From the NCBI GenBank assembly GCA_026724425.1, contig JAIUCV010000576.1, positions 434,001-498,000 on the forward strand: a stretch of 64,000 bases of DNA, written 5' to 3'. The number at the start of each line of letters is the position of its first letter. The stretch's first letter is position 1. The translations under genes were made by a program, and so were the position numbers. The DNA is from Erythrophleum ivorense (Eukaryota; Streptophyta; Magnoliopsida; Fabales; Fabaceae). Under the pieces are notes generated by a model that worked only from the letters and a program-made list of their open reading frames with translations, was not told where the DNA came from and made no database searches. This document shows, one piece after another, positions 54,348 to 64,000 of this stretch.

Positions 54348-55668
54348 AATATATGTATCCCCTAGACAAATAACATCTCTTGGTTTCAAACGGTTTTGAT
54401 CATGTTATATGCAGAGCCATGCTTACATGCAAACAAAATAAACATTTGCTTATGGCATCCACTTTTCTAGAAAAAATTAAGGGCATATTTTAATTAGTTT
54501 TATTTAGTTAATAAAAGCATGTTTTTATTAATTGCATTTAGTTAAACTCAACTAATAGAATTATAGAAATTTAGACTTCAATTTTGAAAACTTGGTGGTT
54601 ATTACTTATTAGAATAAACAAAAGTTGAATACGTAGCTAAGAAAATACGATTTTTTCCTAAATTAGAGTAAAAGTACACAATTAGTTAGCTATTTTATAT
54701 ACAAAAGACATTTAATTCCAAACTTTGATTTTGAAAAAATTAATTTGTTAACAGTTTTGTTAGAAAAAATATATTTTTATAATTTTTTGTTTGCTATTTT
54801 AGTTTTTCTTTGTTTTTGCTATATATGACAATGTTATTTATTATTATAATTTTTTTTTTATGAATTAAGGCACTTAGTGGTTGATGTTGGGATGGCTCTG
54901 AGCCTCTGATTATATGCATACAAAAAGTGGACATCCAAATATATAACACATTTCAAATTAACGTTAAACTCGAGCAAAATTTATGGCAGATCTCACCAAA
55001 TCTAAAAGTAAATTGTCTATTATGATGTTGACCCACTCGTTTAGGCTCATTGTTAAAACAAAACATCTATAGTAAGGGCTAGATTGGTCACCCGTTACCA
55101 TCCGCAAACACAACTTTTGCGAGATAGTAGTGATTATTGGCGTTTGACAACAATCACCGCAAACATTTTCTGCTGCTTTAAACCGCTCCAAATCTTTCAA
55201 AATTCTTCAAAATCAATAGCTCATTCCCAGCAGCGTTTGCGGTTGCGGGTGATTGCAGGTGGATAATTAAAAAATTAAAAATAAAAAACACAAATTTATT
55301 TAAAATCAAAAAATAAATAATAATCTTTATAAAAAATAAGATTTAGATATTATGATCATAACCAAAATTTATGGCAGATCTCACCAAACCTAAAAGTAAA
55401 TTGTCTATTATGATATTGACCCGATCGTTTAGGCTCATTGTTAAAACGAAACATCTATACTAAGAGAGTTTGGTCTAAAAGACAATAATTAATGGAGCTT
55501 CATCTCCGTAGTTTTGACTTTGAGACTTAAAATGGTCTTATCTCTCATTCATTTTCTGGAAATAAACAAAAAAATAAATATAATAGTAATAGTTTGTCAT
55601 TTTTTCTTCTTCCTGTTCGTTCTTCTCTCCGAGAGAAAATAATCAAATATAGAACAAAACGTTGGTTG
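54348..55668. other. Intergenic region with duplicated segment
   Basis: No gene was seen. A segment of about 105 bp (TTTATGGCAGATCTCACCAAA to AACATCTATA) occurs at 54973-55077 and again at 55362-55465. Between them lies a probable MITE (55078-55262). Confidence 0.6.
55078..55262. mobile_element. Small MITE with GC-rich inverted ends
   Basis: The left part GGTCACCCGTTACCATCCGC and the right part (inverted) CACCTGCAATCACCCGCAACCGC share CACCCG, AACC and CCGCAAAC words in inverted order. This CCGCAAACGC type is common in Brassicaceae. No clean target duplication is seen. Confidence 0.45.
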
Positions 55669-55676
55669 CTTCTGAT

Positions 55677-55915
55677 CAGGGCCGGCCCGTGGCTAAAGCC
55701 GGTAAAGCATTCTGCTTTAGGCGCCAAATAATATTATTAATTTAGGGGCGCCAATTTGTAGAAATGTCTAATAGGATAGTGGTTAAATACTTCTCTTATT
55801 CTCCTCAGCTCAGGGGTTTGAATCTCCATATAAGTATTTTATCATTTTTTATTATTGTTAATGGGCCACCAAATGTTTTGGGCTTTAGGCGCCTCACCAC
55901 TACGGGCCGGCACTG
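55677..55915. mobile_element. hAT-type MITE with tRNA-like core
   Basis: An exact 8-bp duplication CTTCTGAT lies at 55669-55676 and 55916-55923. Ends are CAGGGCCGGCCCGTGG and, inverted, CAGTGCCGGCCCGTAG. Subterminal CTTTAGGCGCC words are also inverted between the halves. The middle contains ATAGTGGTTAAA and GGGTTTGAATCTCC, resembling pol III A and B boxes. No protein is coded. Confidence 0.88.
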
Positions 55916-56085
55916 CTTCTGATTTTGATTTATTTGAATGAGAAGAAGACGCGGTTGTATATTGGAACTCTCATGTTCGTACAACCATTACGATATGAGG
56001 CAATTATTAAGCTAAGAAAATAGACCCGAGTCTTGACGTTGGAATTTTGGATCATTAACGTTAGAGAGATCTTCTCTTACATTCG

Positions 56086-58206
56086 TCATGTAGAGGTATG
56101 GGGTTTGTTGGGCAATCTCCGGCCACGCACAAAGCTGCTGAATAAATGCAGAGCTCGTGAAGGCTGCGCATACGGCACCATATGAGCAGCTCCTCTCACC
56201 GTTGCAAACGTCAGTAGGTTTCCATACTCTGTACCCCATCCACCAACCTGCTCTTTGTGGAACCAAGCTCCATACGGAACTGTGGTATTGAAGCTAAAAT
56301 CATCAGCGAGTTCTCGTGCGAGAGTTCTTGAGCCCAGAAGTGGAATAACAGAATCTTGATCTCCACTGAAGATCCAAACTGGAACTTTCTTGTGTAGAAT
56401 TCTCTTAAGAATCGGAAGCATGTTGATGCTCCCGTCAATGTCACTGTAATTTAATTGGCTGTGACAAAGAAAGTGAAACAATACTACCAATTAATTACGA
56501 CAATATATATATATATATATATATAATCAATGAAATAGGATAAAAATGACTTTTACTTGCTGCACATAGACCACGCGTAAGGTAAACCGGTCCGGTTCGC
56601 GTGAAGAGCGTGCTGGACCTCTGGGAGATTGAAATAGAATTTGCGCTCGTAAGTCATACACACATCAACCCCTATGCTTATCTTAGTAGCCTGTAAAAAT
56701 CATTTTCTAATATGTAACAGAAAAAAAGACTTTGTTGGTTAGAACAAAAAAGAGAGGCTTTACCATTTTCTTGAGCCTCAGCTCTTGCTCGACGATCGAT
56801 GGGTAGCATAGATCAAGAAGCACGTCATAGTCGTTGATGTATTCGTTGATGACGCCGGTTTTGGTGAGAGCATCGTTGCACGGTTTGGTTTGGTTCTGCA
56901 AACTTGCAAAGTCACATTGGCTTGTGATTGTGTCTCTGAGTTCATCGGAGATCATCCCATGCGACCAGAAGAACTCGTATGTAGCTGCAGTGTCCGTGTC
57001 AAGCTTCAGAAGTGGATTCCCTATCTGGTAAACACACACAGAAAGGAATTAGAAGAGAAGAGAGAGACAAAAGAGTTAAATGGAAAGTCAAGAACAAGAA
57101 GAAGGTTCTTTTGCTTACTGCAATGCCTTTGACGTTGAATTTGAACCCACTTGAGTGTGAATTGTAGCTAAGTATTGCATCAGCCAATTGTGGTATGTAA
57201 TGTCCTGCAAGAGATTGTATACGATTACGATTGATAATGAAACCACATTCCAATCAATCACATCGCAGCAAGATCGAGTCACTAAAATTGTTAAAGAGTC
57301 TCTCATGCATAACCATTCCTTAAACTAAGAAACAGAATAGTCGAAAACACACCTGCATAGCTTTCACCAGTGAGAAAGAGCTCTCGAGACTTCAACTCCG
57401 GGAACTTGTCGAACCATCTCAGCAAGAACACAAGCATGTCCTTGGCTGTTTCAAATACAGAACATGTCAAGAAACAAACAGAGTATTCTTGACTGCAAAA
57501 GGGGATTTTTTAGAGTTTACCAGTAGAATTGTCCCCGGTGTTGTAATCAGAGCTTCTGTTGGAGTAAGACCATCCCACTCCAGCTGGTGACTCCACAAAA
57601 AGCAGGTTCGAAGCTACACAATTTACAATAAGAGACAGTTGCATCAGATTTAGAATCACAATTCTCAGCTCTTTACATGAAGAAGATGTAAAAAAAATCT
57701 AACCTTTGTTCCATGACATGGAGTTAATACGGAGGCCACGACCATCTCCTGTTGGGTAAAACGGACCCAACTCAGTGAAAGCTCCTCCACCAACTGAAGA
57801 ACAACCTGGACCTGCAAAAAGCAGCCATAATGTTTCATATTTAACTCACATTTTCAATCCACAAATGCCAAATGAAAGCTTAGATGTTTAACCCTTTAGA
57901 CATATCAAATCAACAAGTGACAGGGCAAGAACAAACATACAAACCTCCATTAAGCCAAAGGGTTAAAGGTTTCTTGTCGGGTGTTTTATCGGCTTCCACG
58001 TAGTAGTAAAAGAGACTCCGGCCACTTTCCGAGTCCACAGTGACATATCCAGCATATTGTCTGAAACCGACCTTTGGTTGACCAGGCAACCTTACCACTA
58101 AGTCTTCTTCCGGGTACGGGTACGCTTCTGCAAACCCACATGTATACCCCAACACTGTGACCACCAGCATCACCGTCAACACCACGAAGTCCCGGTACGA
58201 TACCAT
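56086..58206 (-). CDS. SCPL43: Serine carboxypeptidase-like protein (S10)
   Basis: Secreted or vacuolar S10-family enzyme of clade II SCPLs (serine carboxypeptidases). The minus-strand gene has about ten exons. The start at 58206 lies just after a splice acceptor (TTTCAG), so an upstream ATG (58218) is in the spliced-out or leader part. The signal peptide VVLTVMLVVTVLGYTCGF is followed by the mature head (VRLPGQPKVGFRQYAGYV). Active-site elements are all present: PLTLWLNGG then GPGCSSVG, FVESPAGVGWSYSN, catalytic Ser in GESYAGHYIPQLAD, Asp in FSGDQDSVIP, His in RGAAHMVPYAQPSRAL. The protein ends RLPNKPHTST at 56086. Long length and intact triad suggest a functional enzyme. The substrate is unknown. 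Symbol by recall (At2g12480). Confidence 0.9.
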
Positions 58207-59025
58207 GATCTGAAACATTGTTAAAATTTAAAAATACAAATCAACCCCAAGTTAATAAACCGGCTCGTGTAGGCCCATACATTTTAGATTGTATTTTAGT
58301 AGTTATTGTCATAATATATGCATAACAATACGATACAGCAGAATCAAAGTGGAGCATAACAATGGGAAGGCAATAGAGATACAAACAATGAATCAACAAA
58401 TCCACCCAGATTTCAAATTTTGAAAAACTTGCACAATTAGTTCGATATACAGAGCTAATTTGAAAATCAGAAAATTGAACAATCGAAGCCAAACACAGAT
58501 TTGATGCTTGCTTTTCAAGCAGACAGTAAGTGATGAAAATTAAAACCATATTGGATACAGAACGATTATGAATAAGAAAAACCAGTTAGATACCTACGAA
58601 TTTGAGTCAGAGGGGAAACATATGGACTAGTGTTGAGGAGAAAGACTCTGGAGAGAAGGGCACTCGAAACTAAGAGAGTGTACAGAAATCTAGCAAACAA
58701 GAAGGAGAGAAGATGGATGCAACATTAGGGAAAGAGAAATAACTCAACGCGAATGCATTTTCTGGGTAAATCATGTACTATGTGGTCCATATGTAAAATA
58801 ATAAGATGAGTATGTTTGCTTATCCTTAACTCCCAAAAATATATATGTATATTTATTGAAGACTAAAAAGCCTTAAACAAAAAATGATTTATTGTGAAAA
58901 CACGTATACATATATATAGTATAGATAGCTCGTATACAATACTTGCGAACGCAGGCACTTTAGTTTAAGGATTTTTCCAAATTCTCAAAACCTAGCAGCT
59001 AGCTACTCGTGAGAAAACCGATTCA
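58207..59025. promoter_or_regulatory. Shared upstream region of SCPL43 and NUB1
   Basis: These genes diverge, with about 820 bp between the start codons. The SCPL43 side contains a leader with one intron (acceptor at 58211). The NUB1 side has a TATA-like stretch (ACATATATATAGTATAG at about 58908). Regulatory sites beyond this are not claimed. Confidence 0.45.
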
Positions 59026-61844
59026 ATGGCGAAACTCAAGGTTGCTGGGACATGGGGAGGCTTGATTGAGGTGGAACTCGAGAACTGGACTCTACAGATG
59101 CTGAGAGACGAAGTCGCTAAGCGATCGGGCCTCGATCCTGATTCGATCAAACTTATTTTCGCCGGTAAAATCCTCAAGGACGACGGCGATGGTACTCAGA
59201 CGCTTGCGCAACTAGGTATTAAGGAAAACTCCAAAATCCTGTCGAGTCGCGCTGCAGCACCCGAAGAAGGCAAATCTATCATGGCCGAGGAAGAAAGAGC
59301 AAGACGTCTCTCCCGTGTCAAGTAAGCCGTCTAATTTCTTCAGTTGATTAGCGTTTGAGATTACTTGCAGGAACCGATTTTCCTAATTCTGATCCAATAG
59401 TCTAAATTCTCTGATTTTGGATTGAATTTCGTGATCATCTGTGTCTTTGATTCTTTGGTCAAGTGACTCTTTGTGCCGTCTTCTAATTTCCTAATTACTT
59501 AGTGTGTGGTTGCTTTAAAGAACCGGTTTTTCTGCGAATCGTGATCGTATTTGTTGTGAATGTTGTAGAGCGGCAGCTACAGCGTTGTCCAAGAGGCATG
59601 CTTATGGTTCATTGCCATTGCCGAGCGAAGACTATAACATAGAACTGGAGGATCAGGGAGGTCATACAGTACAGTTTGGATCAGAGACTGATCAGAGGTA
59701 TTGCTCAACAATGTTGGAACATGAAACGGCTAACCGAACTTTCCATGCTAATGAAATCCTTTTTTTTTTTTGTTCGACAGAGCTGCAATGATGGGTCTTA
59801 TGTTACACACGAAGGCAAAAAGTCTAATTGAAATGGAAATGTATTCTGATGCTGTAGAAGTGCTTTCCATGGCAGAGGTTAGTTGCTACTGCTAGGAACC
59901 ACCTTTTCTTTCGATATTGTATATTGTTTTTTTTGTTGCAAGTACATTTTTTTCTGGTGGGAATGGTTCTGCAAAACAGCTACCTGATTGGTTTTCTTGT
60001 TTCGTAGGAGTCGTTCTTGCTCTGTGATCCCAAGATTCTCGAGGTCTTTTCTCTATCCTTCGAATGAATTTCATTATATTTACTTTCTGAATTGCCTCTT
60101 GGTTTTGACGTTTATCTAATTTCTATTTCCTGCATATGATGTCAATATCTATCCTCTTACGTAACTGGTTTATTAACTGGTAGCTATATATTCGCTAATG
60201 AAATTTGATTTGTTTTCTGAGTCTCTTTGATTCTGAAATCACCTAACTTTTATCTTGTTTCAGATGGTGGACAACATCCCTATGATGGAAATAGACATTG
60301 TATGGTGCTATTTCATGCTCCGTGACGTCAAATGCCTTTCAGATGCTGGTGTTCGCCTTGTGAAGGCAAGGAAAGGACTCGAGCGTGCTCATGGGAAAGA
60401 CCTCTCTCGTGTGAGACTCCTTCAATCAGGTCAATGTCCAGAGTTGGCAGTGTGAGTTCACTTTCCTCTACTTGTTGTTGTTTTCATGCTACAGAGTAAA
60501 ACATTATTGTTGAAAGATTTTCGTTTTCTACTGGCTAGATATGTGAGACTAGAGTTACTAGAAGGTGTGGTGGCATATCACACTGGTCAATCTGATAAAG
60601 CCTTGAATGCACTGAAGTCCGCCCATGCAAAACTATTGCAGGTCAGTGAGTTGTATTGCAATGACTTCACTCTTGCTGATATTCAGCTGTTAATAATGTT
60701 GTTTGGGCATTGTGATGCAGCTACAAGTACCCGACGAATTGCTGTCCGTAGTTATGGGTATGGGCTTCAAGGAGAAGGATGCTAAGAGAGCTTTGCGACT
60801 GAACAATCAGGATATTGCGACTTCTGTTGATTTTCTCATTGAAGAGAAGGCCAAAAGAGCTCAAAGGCGCAAGGATGACCTCCAGAGACAAAAAGAGATA
60901 AAGTATGTTTTTATTACCGAAATTATACTTAGTATGATATATCTGATCTTCAAATAAGCAACCTAGAGATCTGATATTTCAGTGAGCAGAAGACATATGG
61001 TGTGACACCCATGAACAAAGCTGTCAATATGCAGATGCTTGACAGGCTCGTCTCTATTGGGTAAGCAACGTTTTATTTGGACATCTAGATTTGAAACGTT
61101 TCACATTTTCTAGGAATCGAGTATGACTTAGAGTGCTCACCTTTGTAGATATGTGAGGGATCTTGCTGCTGAATCCCTCCGGAGATATGAGAACGATTTT
61201 CAGGAAGCTCTTGATGCACTTACAAACCCAGAAGTTAATTCGAAGATACAGGTTTACATTGAATCGAGGAAAAGAAAACGACAAGAACAACGAGTAGGCA
61301 TAACAGTCGACGAACTTGTTTCTATGGGATTTGAACGAGGACAAGGTAATTTTCCCACCTGGAATGTTTTTCTTCAATTCTCTTATACTGCGATAGTCCA
61401 TGGTAAAGAACTGACAAAATGCCAATACATCTCTGCTTTGGCACTACAGCAACCTCTGCTTTGGAGGGAGGTGGTAGCCGAGAAGACATAATCCAGAGGC
61501 TACTATCTTTACCACAAGGAAACCCGGGAATTGCCCCTGTAAATGGCGGTGCAGCGAGCAGTAGCAACAACGAGGCTCAAGAAAGCACATCCAATCAAAT
61601 TGATGGTGGAGCAGAGCAGGATGCTGAGATGAAAGATGAAACAAGAGAGGAGAATGGAAACGAAGGAAGCACATCTGGTGAAACTGATGGTGGGGAAGAG
61701 CGGGACTCTGAGACAGAACATGACATAGCAGAGGAGATTGCAAAGATTGATGCTTTATCGGCTTATGATATCAATCTTGACAAGGAAATTGAAGCTATAA
61801 ATGAGTACCTGAGCATGCTTGATGCATCCCAGGAGTCTGTTTGA
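59026..61844 (+). CDS. NUB1: NUB1-like protein with ubiquitin-like and UBA domains
   Basis: Homologue of animal NUB1 (NEDD8 ultimate buster 1), which binds NEDD8 and ubiquitin-like modifiers and promotes their degradation. Exon 1 encodes an N-terminal Ubl fold (LKVAGTWGGLIEVELENWTL, DSIKLIFAGKILKDD). A helical region with TPR-like repeats follows (MGLMLHTKAKSLIEMEMYSD; YVRLELLEGVVAYHTGQSDK). Then come three UBA-type domains: LSVVMGMGFKEKDAKRAL, MQMLDRLVSIGYVRDLAAESL and VDELVSMGFERGQATSAL. An acidic Gly/Ser-rich linker (NNEAQESTSNQIDGGAEQ, ERDSETEHDIAEE) precedes the end, LSMLDASQESV. About nine exons. The order of Ubl and three UBAs is that of the family. Start at 59026 is the only plausible ATG before the Ubl. 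By recall At2g12550. Confidence 0.93.
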
Positions 61845-62160
61845 AGTGCTGATCTAGCTGGAGAAAGTTGTAGATAAACGAATAATACTTATTTGCAGGG
61901 CCAATCTGGGTTGGTATGGTGTTTTACTCGAATTAGTATGATTTGCTATGCAGAAACTGGTTTTTAAGAATGATATATTACCTTAGTATCTAATTGCTCG
62001 TTGGGTAAAATTTAATAAATGGATTTTACAGCAATGTTTTTTCTTAAAAAAGCTTGGCTTATAGTAAGATCCAAAACAGTAAAAGAAAACCATAACTTCC
62101 ATTAAACTCCACAATTCTAGCTAACAGTCCCTTCTCTAAAGTACTTTGACCACTGTTTAT
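61845..62160. other. NUB1 3' flank
   Basis: 3' UTR and short intergenic sequence; nothing else recognised. Confidence 0.4.
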
Positions 62161-62168
62161 GTCAGGCC

Positions 62169-62775
62169 TAGGCCTGGGACTTCGGGTGTTCGGGTCGGGT
62201 TCGGGTAGGAACTGTTCGGGTCCGGGTCTATCGGGTATATGAAGTTTATACCCATATAGGTTCCGAAGGAGTTTCGGTTCGGTATCGGGTCGGTATTTTC
62301 GGTTTCGGGTCGGTTCGGGTCCATAATTCTAAGACCAAATATTACCCAAAATTTTTTGGTTATGGTTCGGATTCGGGTATTTCGGGTATTTATTAGCCAA
62401 AAACCTAAAAATATACCCAAAAACCTAAAAATATATATGAAAACCCAAAAATATATTTAAAATCTCAGAAAATATTCACGAAAACCCCAAAAATATCTGA
62501 AAATGTGAAAAATTAAATGAAAAAAAAATCAAAAAATTGTAATATATCCGAAAACTCATAGAAACATTCAAAAAAAAAAGAAAAATTATTTATAATTCGG
62601 ATCATTCGGGTAACCCGATCGGGTATCGGTTCGGTTCGGGTAATACCCGATACTCACGGGTATTTAAATATTTTACCCATTGGGTAAATTGTCTTATATT
62701 AGTTCGGTTCGGTTTCGGATATTTCGGGTCAGTTCGAGTCCGGGTTTCGGATTTCGGGAAAAAGTCCCAGGCTTA
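62169..62775. mobile_element. hAT-type element, CCGAAC/GTTCGG-rich family, copy 3
   Basis: An exact 8-bp duplication GTCAGGCC lies at 62161-62168 and 62776-62783. Ends are TAGGCCTGGGACTT and, inverted, TAAGCCTGGGACTT. Subterminal regions are rich in TTCGGGT words and the interior in AAAACCCAAAAATA. It is the same family as the elements at 29728 and 52479. Non-coding. Confidence 0.9.
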
Positions 62776-62783
62776 GTCAGGCC

Positions 62784-63549
62784 CTTCAAGTTGATATCGT
62801 TAAAAAAGCTCTTGCTTGTGGAAATCGGTCTCCTGATCACATATAGCTTGTGCTAGCTTGTGCTAGACTACCACAAGAACACCAAGGACTTGGAAATCTT
62901 TAAACCCATGTTTGTAAGATTATAAAAACATATGTTAAAAGAAAATCTGCGTTTATACGGATGCATTAATCTAATTACAAAAGTTGATTAGATAAATACA
63001 GAACACCGTCAAAGACACCACAGCTCGGAATTAGGAGCCACGTGACGTGAGTCACCAACAAAGCTGTCCAAAACAAATCCAATTTCGTACTATATCACAT
63101 TCTCCAAATTCTTTTATCTGAAATATAAATATAAGCTGAATAACTGATAATGTACAATTTCGAATGTCAAAAGGAAAAATAAATTGACTCTAATACCACT
63201 AAGATAATAACTAGCAAAGAAACCTAAACACAAAATTTGCTTAAGCAATTAATTGGCTTAGGTCTTATAAGTATTAATTAAGGATATTGATGAGTCTTTG
63301 TTCAAACTATTCTATTGGAGACAACAAAGTCCAATTAAACTCGAAACAGGTTACTAAATTAACCTTTTGGTTGTATAAAGGTATGCTAAACTGGCTCTAC
63401 GTAATCAAGTCTATAATAGAAAAGAAATAAAACTGTGGATTATGAACTTTATTAGAGAAACAAAAGACAATCCATACATGTAACATATGAGACTATATGG
63501 TAAAAATAAGATTAAAAAAACAAAAAGAAAATGAAAATGAAAGAGAACG
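62784..63549. other. Intergenic region and PLATZ 3' flank
   Basis: Starts with a near-tandem repeat of AGCTTGTGCT at about 62846. The rest is AT-rich with no coding potential; the right end is probably PLATZ 3' UTR. Confidence 0.4.
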
Positions 63550-64000
63550 TTAACAAAGAGGAGACCGTTGAGGAATGCCTTTGCGTCGATTGATGCAAGT
63601 GGACATATCGTCAGGATCCTCCGAAACTACTTTATAACTATTAGCCGATTTGGCACAGTGGCAGAAACCGGTCCGCTTTTTCCTCACGACGTGGGTGGTT
63701 GTGGCGGCGTACGCAGCCGCACCGGCGTTGTTGTTATCGGAAGAAGCCGACGACCAGCTCATGGACTCATCACCGTCGACTACCGTAGATCGGGGAGTCT
63801 CGTAGGCAGCCATGTCATCATCTCCGAGTAAGTCTTGTGGGATGATGTAGTCAGGACCTAGGGTTAGAGTGTGACATGGCTTTATGAACGGGGTTATGTC
63901 CCTGTAACGTTTCATCACGAAGTCCACCTACATTTATATAGCCAACACCTTTAATATAATCACACCTTTTGAACTTTATCTATCTTAAAATAACACATGC
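63550..64000 (-). CDS. PLATZ-family zinc-binding transcription factor, last exon
   Basis: Plant AT-rich-sequence and zinc-binding (PLATZ) proteins bind A/T-rich DNA and repress or tune transcription. The visible part is the C-terminal exon, 63928-63550 on the minus strand. Its acceptor (ATAAATGTAG) sits just before VDFVMKRYRDITPFIKP. The remaining sequence is YIIPQDLLGDDD, YETPRSTVVDGDESMSWSSA and KKRTGFCHCAKSANSYK, ending GIPQRSPLC. YETPRSTV-type and GIPxRSPLx endings are typical of the family. The zinc-finger head lies past the right edge, so the gene is partial here. By recall the Arabidopsis neighbour is At2g12646 (RITF1). Confidence 0.9.

Overview
The window is nuclear DNA from a flowering plant of the mustard family (Brassicaceae). 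It holds AT-rich intergenic DNA, genes with many short GT..AG introns, and Arabidopsis-type gene families throughout. From memory, most genes match Arabidopsis thaliana genes: UBP14 and NDR1-like genes (chromosome 3, about At3g206xx), then a PMEI gene, MAK10/NAA35, CRCK3, MGD3, CDC26/TTM3, a tweety-like membrane protein, a SAM-domain gene, LCR50, SCPL43, NUB1 and a PLATZ factor (chromosome 2, about At2g10970 to At2g12650). Locus numbers are recalled, not searched. The species is not A. thaliana: gene spacing, insertions and the chr3/chr2 junction differ from what I remember of that genome.

Layout. 1-1733 is the 3' half of UBP14 (+). 2284-5000 holds an HSF-type DNA-binding-domain relic and two NDR1-like genes (-), one intact and one headless. 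7253-8507 is an F-box gene (+), 8942-9544 a PMEI-like gene (-), and 10090-16326 the NatC subunit MAK10 (-). A LINE tail, a MITE and a SINE with an exact 18-bp target duplication follow. CRCK3 kinase (+) lies at 19491-21666. A 1.37-kb TIR element built around about 29 copies of a 27-bp minisatellite sits at 22294-23664. MGD3 (+) spans 24086-28466; its first intron carries a 1.69-kb TIR element that has captured pieces of a histone deacetylase gene and a SAUR gene. 29139-31392 is a pile of nested hAT and Harbinger-like elements. 31813-32656 is the two-cistron CDC26/TTM3 unit. 36525-42750 is a copper amine oxidase pseudogene, with a Helitron in its first intron, a CACTA-like element in coding exon 4 and two frameshifts. 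43241-47716 holds a small acidic protein gene and a multi-pass membrane protein gene (both -). 49788-51064 is the SAM-domain gene (-), 54003-54347 the defensin-like LCR50 (+), 56086-58206 SCPL43 (-), 59026-61844 NUB1 (+), and 63550 to the right edge the last exon of a PLATZ factor (-).

The genes do not form a pathway. Recurrent themes are ubiquitin biology (UBP14, F-box, CDC26 of the APC/C, NUB1) and cell-surface or defence proteins (NDR1-like, PMEI, CRCK3, DEFL), but I see no evidence that clustering matters. The most informative features are the bicistronic CDC26/TTM3 unit, the double gene capture in MGD3 intron 1, the minisatellite-bearing element, and three copies of one hAT family with CCGAAC-rich interiors. 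I found no CRISPR, prokaryotic or viral system and no convincing functional tRNA or rRNA gene.
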